Shown: positions 8,441 to 17,100 of the stretch, piece after piece
Numbering within the stretch: the stretch's first letter is position 1
Layout: every line of letters begins with the position of its first letter
DNA from: Streptomyces sp. DvalAA-43
GTDB taxonomy: Bacteria > Actinomycetota > Actinomycetes > Streptomycetales > Streptomycetaceae
NCBI RefSeq assembly: GCF_900091725.1
Contig: NZ_FMBW01000095.1
Span: 124,001 to 188,000 of the forward strand
Direction: 5' to 3'
DNA: 64,000 nucleotides
Position numbers and translations under genes: made by a program
The notes under the pieces: model-generated
Databases searched by the model: none
What the model saw: only the letters and a program-made list of their open reading frames with translations
What the model was told of the DNA's origin: nothing

Positions 8441-8485
8441 ACAGGGCTTGCCGCGCAGTTCCGTGAACTGCGCGGCAAGCCCTGT
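8441..8485 (-). terminator. Transcription terminator after the Clp ATPase gene
   Basis: A perfect 21-bp inverted repeat (arms 8441-8461 and 8465-8485) with a 3-nt loop, starting 19 nt past the Clp stop codon. There is no T-tract, which is common for Streptomyces terminators. The stem is exceptionally long and perfect. Confidence 0.8.
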
Positions 8486-8503
8486 GGTTCGGCCCGGCGG
8501 GGC

Positions 8504-11032
8504 CTATTCGGCTGCCGCCTTCTCGGTCTCGGCCGCCGCCTCGGCAGAGGTCTCCGGGCGGCTGACCGAGCAGACCAGGGAGTTGTCCTGGACGTCGGCG
8601 ACGATGGTGTCGCCCGGCTCCGCCTCGCCGCTCAGCAGCAGGGAGGCGATCCGGTTGTCGAGTTCGGTCTGGATCGTGCGGCGCAGCGGGCGGGCGCCGA
8701 ACTCCGGCTGGTGGCCGTGGGCGACCAGGAGCTTCTTCGCCGCCTCGGTGACCTCCAGCTCCATGTCCTGGGCCCGTACACGGCGTCTGCTGCCGTCCAG
8801 CAGGAGGTCGACGATGTGGCCGAGGTCGTCCTTGTCGAGGCCGTGGAAGATGATCGTCTCGTCGACGCGGTTGAGGAACTCCGGAGGGAAGTGTCCCCGC
8901 AGGTCGCCCATGAGGTCGTCGCGGATCTCGGAGACATCGCCCTTGTGGGCGAGAATGCGGTGGGCGCCGATGTTGGACGTCATGATGACGACGGTGTGCC
9001 GGAAGTCCACCGTTCGCCCCTGCGCGTCGGTCAGGCGTCCGTCGTCGAGGACCTGCAGCAGTGTGTTGAAGACATCGGGGTGGGCCTTCTCCACCTCGTC
9101 GAAGAGGAGCACGCTGTACGGCTGGCGGCGTACCTTCTCCGTGAGCTGGCCGGCCTCCTCGTGGCCGACGTATCCGGGCGGTGCGCCGACTAGCCGCGAG
9201 ACGGTGTGCTTCTCCTGGAACTCGCTCATGTCGAAGCGGGCCATGCGGTTCTCGTCGCCGAACAGCAACTCGGCCAGGGCCTTGGCGAGTTCGGTCTTGC
9301 CCACGCCGGTGGGCCCGAGGAAGAGGAAGGAACCGACGGGGCGGTTGGGGTCGCCCATTCCGGCCCGGTTGCGGCGCACCGCCTGCGCGATCGCGGTGAC
9401 CGCCTCGTCCTGGCCGACCACCCGGGAGTGCAGGGCGTCCTCCAGCTTGAGGAGCTTCTCCTTCTCGCTGGCGGTGAGCTGCGTGACCGGGATGCCGGTG
9501 CGCCGGGAGACGACGTCGGCGATGTCGGCGGTGGTGACGTCCATGACGCCCTCACGGCGTTCCTCGATGCCCGCGAGTTCGGCCTCGGTCTCCGCGATCC
9601 GTGTCTTCAGTCCGGATGCCTTCTCGAAGTGCTCGGACGCGACCGCCTCGTCCTTCTCCCGCTTCAGCTTGGCGAGCCGGTCCTCGCGGGAGATGACTTC
9701 GGTGGACCTGCCGAGCGACCGCAGCCGGACCCTGGCGCCTGCCTGGTCCACGAGGTCGATGGCCTTGTCCGGCAGGAAGCGGTCGCTGATGTAGCGATCG
9801 GACAGCTCGGCGGCCGCCACCAGGGCGTCGTCGGCGAAGCGGACCTGGTGGTGGGCCTCGTAGGAGTCGCGCAGACCTTCCAGGATCTGGATGGTCTCCT
9901 CGACCGTCGGCTCGGGCACCATGACGGGCTGGAACCGGCGTTCCAGGGCGGCGTCCTTCTCGATGTGCTTGCGGTACTCGTCGATGGTCGTCGCTCCGAC
10001 GACATGCAGCTCGCCGCGCGCCAGTGCGGGTTTGAGCATGTTGCCCGCGTCCATGGCGCCTTCGCCGGACGCCCCGGCACCGACCACCGTGTGCAGCTCG
10101 TCGATGAAGAGGATCGTCGAGTCGGCCGCGGCGCTGACCTCCTCGATGACGTTCTTGAGCCGTTCCTCGAACTGGCCGCGGTACTGGGAGCCCGCCACCA
10201 GGCCGGAGAGGTCCAGGGCGATCACCCGCTTGTCCTTCAGGGTGCGGGGGACGTCGCCGGCCACGATGCGCTGGGCGATGCCCTCCACGATGGCGGTCTT
10301 GCCGACACCGGGTTCACCGATCAGCACGGGGTTGTTCTTGGAGCGCCGTGAGAGGACCTCCACGGTCTGCTCGATCTCCTCGGCCCGGCCGACCACGGGG
10401 TCGAGTTTCCCGGCCTTGGCCTCCTCGGTCAGGTCGCGTCCGTACTGATCGAGTGTGGGGGTGTCGCTGGTGCCGCCCGCCGGGGTGCCGTCGGCCCGTG
10501 CCGCGTTCTCCGCCTCGCGCCGCAGCTTGCCGGTGTCCGTGCCGTACGCGGTGAGCAGCTTGGCCGCACCGGACTCCATGGTGTCCAGCAGCGCGCCGAG
10601 GATGTGCTCGGGCCCGATGTAGGAGACCCCGGCCGCCTGGGAACGCTCGTAGGCCTGGAGCAGTACGCGTTTGGCGGCGGGCGTCAGGCTCGGCTCCGCG
10701 GACGGGGTGGCGCTCTCCCCCGGCAGGGCTTCGGCGATCCGTTTGCCCAGCTCGTCGGGGTCCGCCCCGGCCTGTTGGAGCAGTGTGCGCGCCGGGTCCA
10801 CCTGGGTGGCGGCCCAGAGCAGATGCTCGGTGTCCAGGTCCCGGCTGCCGTCGTCGGTCGCGCGCGTGGTCGCCCGGCCTATCAGCTCACGGGCCGATTC
10901 GGTCAGCAGCCGCCCGATGGGGACCCGCTGGACCTGTGGCGGTGAGGACGCCGGGGACATCCCGAAGAACCGGTTGAGCAGTTCGGAGAAAGGATCCGGG
11001 CCGCCGAAGGAGCCGAAGGAGGACATGCTCAT
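8504..11032 (-). CDS. ClpC/ClpB-like Hsp100 AAA+ ATPase
   Basis: An ATP-driven unfoldase or disaggregase of 842 aa, acting as a cytosolic hexamer. Two N-terminal Clp repeats span about 30-170. The first AAA+ ring has Walker A GEPGVGKT near 238-245 and Walker B ILFIDELHT; the second has GPTGVGKT near 572-579 and LLFDEVEK. The middle domain is short, as in ClpC rather than ClpB. In the segment after SNIGAHRI where ClpC/ClpA carry a [LIV]-G-[FL] ClpP-docking loop I see none, so it may work without ClpP. Start: ATG 11032 (MSMSSFGS) is chosen; a GTG six bases upstream and an ATG six bases downstream are possible. The gene is monocistronic. I found no HspR (HAIR) inverted repeat upstream. Confidence 0.9.
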   Translation of the reverse strand: MSMSSFGSFGGPDPFSELLNRFFGMSPASSPPQVQRVPIGRLLTESARELIGRATTRATDDGSRDLDTEHLLWAATQVDPARTLLQQAGADPDELGKRIAEALPGESATPSAEPSLTPAAKRVLLQAYERSQAAGVSYIGPEHILGALLDTMESGAAKLLTAYGTDTGKLRREAENAARADGTPAGGTSDTPTLDQYGRDLTEEAKAGKLDPVVGRAEEIEQTVEVLSRRSKNNPVLIGEPGVGKTAIVEGIAQRIVAGDVPRTLKDKRVIALDLSGLVAGSQYRGQFEERLKNVIEEVSAAADSTILFIDELHTVVGAGASGEGAMDAGNMLKPALARGELHVVGATTIDEYRKHIEKDAALERRFQPVMVPEPTVEETIQILEGLRDSYEAHHQVRFADDALVAAAELSDRYISDRFLPDKAIDLVDQAGARVRLRSLGRSTEVISREDRLAKLKREKDEAVASEHFEKASGLKTRIAETEAELAGIEERREGVMDVTTADIADVVSRRTGIPVTQLTASEKEKLLKLEDALHSRVVGQDEAVTAIAQAVRRNRAGMGDPNRPVGSFLFLGPTGVGKTELAKALAELLFGDENRMARFDMSEFQEKHTVSRLVGAPPGYVGHEEAGQLTEKVRRQPYSVLLFDEVEKAHPDVFNTLLQVLDDGRLTDAQGRTVDFRHTVVIMTSNIGAHRILAHKGDVSEIRDDLMGDLRGHFPPEFLNRVDETIIFHGLDKDDLGHIVDLLLDGSRRRVRAQDMELEVTEAAKKLLVAHGHQPEFGARPLRRTIQTELDNRIASLLLSGEAEPGDTIVADVQDNSLVCSVSRPETSAEAAAETEKAAAE

Positions 11033-11455
11033 GGTCACCGTCCAGTGAGTGCGGGTGGGGGCGCGCGAAGGGTGCCCGGCCGGGATCGCCCCGCTCCGGA
11101 CACGGACGTGGGGTGCCCGGGGCTCACGGTTCGTCGAGCTCGTCCCGTGGCCCCCTATGGGCAGGTGATTTCACTAGACCAACGCCTACCCCGGCACGCA
11201 ACGGCGCGGAGGCTCGCCCCTCGCCCCCCGATCTGCGCGCACCACGGCGTCACGGACGTCCTGGCCCGCTGACCGGCCCGCCGCGGATACGCCGATCGGG
11301 TGATGCGGGGGCCGGCCGCCCGTCGCGATCGGCGCGTGCGTACTGCTGTCGGCGGGCGTCACACGGCATGGGGAGCTAGGTCCGCGCCACAGGGGGTGGC
11401 GGTCTCGGCCGGTGGCCGGCTCGCCGACCGCCCGGATCCCGCCAAGACTTGGGCC
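11033..11455. other. Divergent intergenic region, no gene seen
   Basis: About 420 nt between the divergently transcribed Clp gene and a membrane-protein gene. It should hold both promoters. I looked for a HAIR (HspR) or CIRCE (HrcA) repeat and saw neither. Open frames here have no ribosome site and look like GC-driven shadows. Confidence 0.5.
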
Positions 11456-12226
11456 ATGAGCGACAAGGAGAGGTCGGAGGACCTCAAGGGCGGCCCCGGC
11501 CACATCGTGCTGCTGGCGGTCGTCTTCGCCGTGCCCGTTCTCAAGCTGGCCTGGACGCTGGGCGGCGGAGGCGAGGCGAGCGAGGCACTCGTCGCCATGG
11601 AGCCGTCCAACTGGCCCGATGTCCTGATCGGGATGCTTCTCAACAACGCGCTGCTCGCCTCGGTGCTCGCGGTCGTGGTCTCGCGCACGTCGTACGCGTA
11701 CTTCGCCGCCAAGGGCGGAGCCCGGGTGCACGCGGACACCCCCATCACCCACCTACTGGTGCAGGCCGTCATCGTCCCGCTCACCTTCGCCCTGGTGGTC
11801 GGGGCCTTCCACGGGCTGTGGTGGGGCGTCGCGGTGGCCCTGGTCTCGTACGCGCTGCGTCTCGGCGTGATCGTCGAGTACCGCACCGGGCGTCGCGAGC
11901 GCAGCAGCGGCAGGCGTACCGGCACCTCGCCCTCCGGCTGGCTCGAACACGCCGCGGACACCGCGGGGGTGGCCGCCCTGCTGCTGGCCGGGGCGGTGCT
12001 CCCCGTGATCGCGCTGATCGGGGCGGTGGACGGCCGTTCCTGGACCAGCGTCGTCGAATGCGACGTCAACACCGGGCGGGGCGAGGAACGCGCCCGTCTC
12101 GTGGAGCTGGGGCGTCAGGGCAACGGTGTCGTCGGCTGGGACATCGAGGGGGACGAGGTCGTCAACGGCCTCAACTGCGGGGTCTCCGAGGACGACGCGG
12201 TACGCGTGCCGTTGTGGCGCTCCTGA
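11456..12226 (+). CDS. Integral membrane protein of unknown function
   Basis: A 256-aa product. A short charged N-terminus (MSDKERSEDL) is followed by membrane segments near residues 15-35, 52-75, 100-135 and 175-195. The last 55 residues form a soluble, acidic tail with two cysteines (VECDVNTG and GLNCGV), probably on one side of the membrane. ATG 11456 is chosen because upstream codons are Arg/Gly-rich and non-hydrophobic; the ribosome site is poor, so a leaderless transcript is possible. No family recognised. Confidence 0.7.
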   Translation: MSDKERSEDLKGGPGHIVLLAVVFAVPVLKLAWTLGGGGEASEALVAMEPSNWPDVLIGMLLNNALLASVLAVVVSRTSYAYFAAKGGARVHADTPITHLLVQAVIVPLTFALVVGAFHGLWWGVAVALVSYALRLGVIVEYRTGRRERSSGRRTGTSPSGWLEHAADTAGVAALLLAGAVLPVIALIGAVDGRSWTSVVECDVNTGRGEERARLVELGRQGNGVVGWDIEGDEVVNGLNCGVSEDDAVRVPLWRS

Positions 12227-12266
12227 ACTGCCGGGTCCGTCCGCGACCCAGGAGTCCGTCCGCGCC

Positions 12267-12926
12267 TCAGTGGGTGACGGCCGCCAGCAGCGCCGGCAGT
12301 TCGCGCATGTCGTCGAAGACGGTGGTGCGTGGCCCTTCGAGCCGTGCGGCCGGTGTGAGCCCGCCGCAGTAGCCGAAGGCCCGCATCCCGGCGGCACGGG
12401 CCGCCTGGACTCCGTACGCACTGTCCTCGATCACCGCGCAGCGCCCGGGGTCCACACCCATGGAACGGGCGGCGTGGAGGAAGAGGTCGGGAGCGGGCTT
12501 GCCGGTCGCGACGTCCTCGGCGCTGAAGACGTTCCCAGCGAAGTGATCGGTCAGCGCGGTGATCTCCAGATTGCGTCTGATGCCGTCGTGATCGCCGTTC
12601 GACGCGACACAGACGGGGGCGGTGAGCCCGTTCAGAGCCTCCACTATGCCGTCGACGGCGGTCAGTTCGGCGTCGAAGGCCGTCCGGTACAGGTGCTCGT
12701 ACTTCCGCTGCCAGCCCTTCTCCAGGCGTCGGCCGAGCCGTTGCTCCACGGCCGCCGTGTAGACCTCGTCGGACGAGCCCACGAACCGCTCGATGATCTC
12801 GGACTCGGTGAACGGGCATCCCAGTTCAGCCATGATCATCGCGTCCACTCTGACGCATATCCGCTCGCTGTCGACGAGAACGCCGTCGCAGTCGAAGATC
12901 ACCAGTTCGACAGGGCTTCGAGTCAT
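12267..12926 (-). CDS. HAD-superfamily phosphatase, beta-phosphoglucomutase-like
   Basis: A 219-aa cytosolic hydrolase of HAD subfamily IA. Motif I is VIFDCDGVLVDS with the nucleophile and acid Asp at residues 12 and 14; motif II is VCVASNGD, motif III the Lys in GKPAPDLF, and motif IV VIEDSAYGV. An alpha-helical cap domain lies between motifs I and II (about 18-85). The layout is that of small sugar-phosphate phosphatases or phosphomutases of the YniC/beta-PGM type; the substrate cannot be read from sequence. It converges on the upstream membrane-protein gene with only 40 nt between stops. Confidence 0.88.
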   Translation of the reverse strand: MTRSPVELVIFDCDGVLVDSERICVRVDAMIMAELGCPFTESEIIERFVGSSDEVYTAAVEQRLGRRLEKGWQRKYEHLYRTAFDAELTAVDGIVEALNGLTAPVCVASNGDHDGIRRNLEITALTDHFAGNVFSAEDVATGKPAPDLFLHAARSMGVDPGRCAVIEDSAYGVQAARAAGMRAFGYCGGLTPAARLEGPRTTVFDDMRELPALLAAVTH

Positions 12927-13291
12927 GGGCGGCAGCCTAGCCGCCGCGCCCACGACGGATCTCCCGCGTCCGCTTCGACGAATCACGCCGCGGGGAGACA
13001 AAATGCCTGTTGAGCGCCCCGAAAGGTCGGCGGTGGCATACATTTTCGGACATGCGGAAGGGATTCCGCCGCTTTCCGGCAGCCGCATGTTCACGCCTCC
13101 GCGCCGGGTGAACGCGACATATCCGTGGTGTGTACGCCGCCCTTCCGGGCATCTCCCGCTGGCGCACCGTCATGAATGGACTGGTTGCCGCCATCGGCTT
13201 CAGCGCGTTCTATTTCCGGATTTCTACCTGCTTGTCAGTGACATACGCCACGCTGGTCGCATACCGCCCAACACCGGCTTGGAGGCCAGTA
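12927..13291. other. Intergenic region, no gene supported
   Basis: About 365 nt between the divergent HAD and unknown genes. Open frames on both strands extend into it, but none starts at a convincing ribosome site. Base composition is slightly more A+T-rich around 13060-13130, as expected for promoters. No repeat or palindrome stood out. Confidence 0.4.
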
Positions 13292-14026
13292 GTGGACGCC
13301 CAGGATCTCGCGCAGCTCGAAGACAAAGAGTTCGAGCAGATGCTCACCTCGAACATCCACCCGCCCACGCGCGACGCCAGAACGTGGGCGGCAATCATCC
13401 ACCCCGACAATCTGCCGCGAGCCCGGAAGATCCTCACCCATGTCCACGAACGGACCGCGAGCGTCCTGCGCCGCCGCAAGACCGAGCGCGAGGAGTTCCG
13501 CATCGAGTGCTTCGCCCGGGGCGAGGCCGGCAAGCGCGAATGGTTCGCCACCCGGGCCGATTTCGAGTCGCTGCGCCGCCGCACCGCGAACTTCCACCAG
13601 CGCGTGCAGCGGGCCATCACCGAACTGGGCCAGGAACAGCGGAATGTGAACCGGGCACAGAGCCACAACGCCGGGCAGCAGAGCCGCGAGACCCTTCGCG
13701 AGCTGGCTGTCGCCGTCCAGCGCCACCAGGCGGTGCACGCCCGCAACGGCGGCTGCGCCGAGCAGGTGGACCACGAGCTGTGGCAGCACCTCGACCGGCT
13801 GACCGTGCCGACCGGCCCCGGCCAGCACCCGACGACACTGCGCACGATGCTCAGCATCTACTGGACGGACACGCATCCGCTCGATGACGATTCCGGGCTA
13901 CGGACCCGCACCGAGCAGGTCACCCGCAGCGCTCCCGCGGCCCATCCAGGTGTTCCGCAGGCCCGGCGCGCCGACAACTTGGCAGATCGCACCACGTGCG
14001 TACGCCCCTTGGATCCGCCCGGGTGA
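13292..14026 (+). CDS. Hypothetical helical protein
   Basis: A 244-aa product starting at GTG 13292, chosen because GGAGG lies six bases upstream; an ATG at 13130 would add a doubtful hydrophobic extension. The product is charged and predicted mostly helical, with a coiled-coil-like Arg/Glu/Gln-rich region about residues 50-140 (motifs such as RRRKTEREEFR and RTANFHQRVQRAI). There is no signal peptide or membrane segment in the chosen form. No family recognised. Monocistronic, ending at a strong bidirectional hairpin. Confidence 0.7.
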   Translation: MDAQDLAQLEDKEFEQMLTSNIHPPTRDARTWAAIIHPDNLPRARKILTHVHERTASVLRRRKTEREEFRIECFARGEAGKREWFATRADFESLRRRTANFHQRVQRAITELGQEQRNVNRAQSHNAGQQSRETLRELAVAVQRHQAVHARNGGCAEQVDHELWQHLDRLTVPTGPGQHPTTLRTMLSIYWTDTHPLDDDSGLRTRTEQVTRSAPAAHPGVPQARRADNLADRTTCVRPLDPPG

Positions 14027-14063
14027 GCCGGCCGATTCCCCGGAGCATGCCACCGCGCCGGAC

Positions 14064-14104
14064 GGTGCCGGGCGGAACGTCGGTCGTCCGTTCCGCCCGG
14101 CACC
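14064..14104. terminator. Bidirectional terminator
   Basis: A perfect 16-bp inverted repeat (arms 14064-14079 and 14089-14104, 9-nt loop) between the convergent hypothetical gene (stop 14026) and the fucosidase gene (stop 14143). It can serve both strands. Confidence 0.8.
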
Positions 14105-14142
14105 GGGAGACTGCCCGGGGCGCTGCGCCGGGAAGCTCCGGG

Positions 14143-17100
14143 TCAGGAAGCCTTGTACAGACCCAGTTTCGCCACGTGCGGGTTGGCGCGGGCGCCGAGG
14201 ACGCGCAGCCGGACCTTGGCCGCGGTGACTGGCGCGCTCAGGTACTCGATGCGCTTGTACCCGATGGTGCCCGCCTGCACGGCGGTCTTCCATGCGGTGC
14301 CGTCCCAGATGTCCACGGCGAAGGACTCGACACGCTGCCCGCGGGTGATGTCCTCCTGGAGCACGACCCGGTCGAAGGTGACCGGCTGCGGGCACTCCAG
14401 GACCGTCTCCCCCGAGTGCGCGTCGTCCGCCGGACTCCACGCGGAGGTCAGCTCTTCGTCCGTCAGCGGGGAGCCGCCGGACGGCGCCAGCAGGTTGGTG
14501 CCGTAGGTGGCGCGTACGGTCTGTCCGAAGGACGCCAGCGCGGCGGTGTCCGGATCGCTGATCCGTCCGGCCCGGTTGGGCGGCACGTTCAGCAGCAGGA
14601 CGGAATTGCGGCCGACCGAGGTGCGGTAGAGGTCGAGCAGTTTGGCGGGCGTCTTCACCTGACTGTCCTGGGAGCCGTGCCAGAACCAGCCCGGCCGGAT
14701 GGAGACGTCCGACTCCGCCGGGTACCAGGCGAGGTAGTCCGGGTGGTGGGCGGCGAGGACGTCCCGGGAGGCGAGGTCACCGCCCTCGGGCGGCACCACC
14801 ATGTCGTCGTCGCGGTTGCGGGACGCGGGGTCGCCCTTGAACGGGATGACGCTCCATTCGTCGTCGCGGCCCGAGGCCGTCTCGGTGCCGACCCAGCGGA
14901 TGTCGGGGCCGTTGATCGCGACATTGGCCTGCGGGGCGATCTTCCCGATCAGGTCGTACCAGTCCGTGGTCTGGTAGGGCTGGTCGTACTGCCCGGCCCA
15001 CGGGTTGGCGCCGTCGAGCCAGACCTCGTCGATCCGGCCGTACTGGGTGAGCAGCTCGTACAGCTGGTTCATGAAGTACGCGTTGTAGTCGTCGGCCTGG
15101 TAGGTGTACGTGGTGGCCGGGGTGCGGTCGTCGCCGTCGACGAGCGTCGGGACGGTGACCGTCTTCTTGGCGCTGTTGTTGCCGAAGCGGCCCTTGCCCC
15201 GGTGTCCCGCGGCCGGGATCTCCGCGCCGTCGGCGGGCGAGAGATAGACGCCGACGCCGAGTCCGGCGGATCGGGCGGCCTTGACGAAGGCGCCGAAGAC
15301 GTCGCCCTTCGGATTGGCGCCGTCCTGCCACCAGGGGCTGTTCCTGACCGAGTGGTCGCTGTAGCGGGAGGGGTACAGCAGGAATCCGTCGTGGTGCTTG
15401 ACCGTGAGGATGACCTGTTTGAAACCGCCCGCCTTGAGGGAGGCCATCCACTGGTCCGGGTCGAGCCCGGTGGGGTTGTACACCGACTCGGCCTCGGTTC
15501 CGTCGCCCCACTCCTTGTCGGTGAAGGTGTTCATGCCGTAGTGCACGAACGCCGTGAGCTCCTTCTGTTGCCAGGCGAGCTGCTTGGCGTCGGGCACCAC
15601 ATGGGCGGCCTTCTCCACGATCCGGTCCGGCCGGTCGCAGGCGGCGACGGTGATGACGGACGACGGGGTGACCGGCCCGGAGGTGCCCGGGTCGGTGTCG
15701 CAGCCCGGCGGCAGCGGCGGGGTTCCGCCGCCGCAGCCGGATCCGGGGACGGTGAGCTGGAAGTCGTCCGGGGTGACGGTGCCGGTGTAGGTGGCGACGG
15801 CGACGCCGTCCAGGCTCCCGTGCAGGCCCCGGTTCCTGGTGCCCGCGTCGTTGCCGAAGGCGAGGACGCCCTTGGCCGCGTCGGCGGCGGCGACCTGGTT
15901 CACCAGAGCCGTGCCGGCCTGGCAGCCGTTGATGTACGCGGTGAGCCGGGCGACGCCGGGTCCGGTGGTGCCGGTCGTGGAGTAGGCGAGTGCCACATGC
16001 GTGTACGCGTCGGACGGCAGGTCGGGGCCGTCCTGCTGCTGTTCGTACCAGGGCGCTTCGGGGCCGTACATGCCGAACTGGGTGACGTTCTGGGAGCCGG
16101 ACCTGTAGCGGTAGTAGCCGCCGCCGGCAAGGCTCAGGACGGTGTCGAAGTCCAGCTCGGCGCCGGCGGTCCGCCGGACCAGGGCCTCGCTGAGGATGTT
16201 CTTGGTGAGGTACTTGCCGTCGGTGACCGCTTCACGCGGGCTGTAGGTGATGCCCTGCCCACCGCCGCCGAGGGTCACGGCGCCGCCGTCGAGCTGCTCG
16301 CTGCCGGTCATCCGGCCGAGTGTGCCGTCGACGTTCTCCCCGGTCGAGGGTGTGTATCCGGTGGCGGTGGTGAAGGAGCCGCCGAAGCCGACCTTCACCT
16401 TGGAGGTGAGCGCGGCCCTGGGGCCCGACTCGGTCAGCTCCAGGTCGTCGCAGGACGCCTGGCCGGGCTTCTCCCGGTAGCAGTAGACGGTCGCGGTGGT
16501 GTTGTTCGCACCGGTGGTGAACTGCAGCGCGGTACGGGTCCAGGCGGTGGCGGAGACCTGGTTGTCCTTGCTGCCGCCGTACCCCTTGGCACCCAGGGCC
16601 GTGGGGGTTCCGTCGCTGCGGACCCAGCCGCTGAGTTCGTACACGGTGGCGGGCTCTAGGCCGGAGACGGTCTGCTCGGCGGTGGCGAAGTTCCCCGCGG
16701 GGGCGTTCAGCCGGAGAGCGCCGGATCCGGTGCGGGCGTCGGTGGACGCCGTCGCGTTGCGGGTGGACCAGTCTGCCAGGCCCTTCTCGAAGCCCCCGTT
16801 GGCCAGGGCCGCCGGGGCGGCCCCGACCGGATCGGGGGCGGCGCCGGTCACGCCGCGGCCCTGGTAGGCGCCGGTGTTCGGCGGGGCGGGGACGCGGTTG
16901 CCGTACAGGTCCCTGGCCACGTCACCGGCCACGGCCGTGCCGGCCCCGAGCGCCGGTGATCCGGTGTGCAGCCGCAGGCCGTCGGGCAGCGCGCCGGTGC
17001 GGTCGGTGAGCCGGGGGTCGGCGGTGGAGCCGCCCGGATCGGCGGGGGCGTCACGGACGTTGACGAGGGTGTTGTGCGACAGGGTGACACCGTTGCCCTT

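Noticed and set aside
11033..11455. Search for HspR (HAIR) or HrcA (CIRCE) sites upstream of the Clp ATPase
   Set aside because: No inverted repeat of the right form was visible.
13996..16659. Long plus-strand frame (887 codons) over the fucosidase gene
   Set aside because: Val/Gly/Arg-rich translation without domains; the minus strand encodes GH29 motifs throughout.
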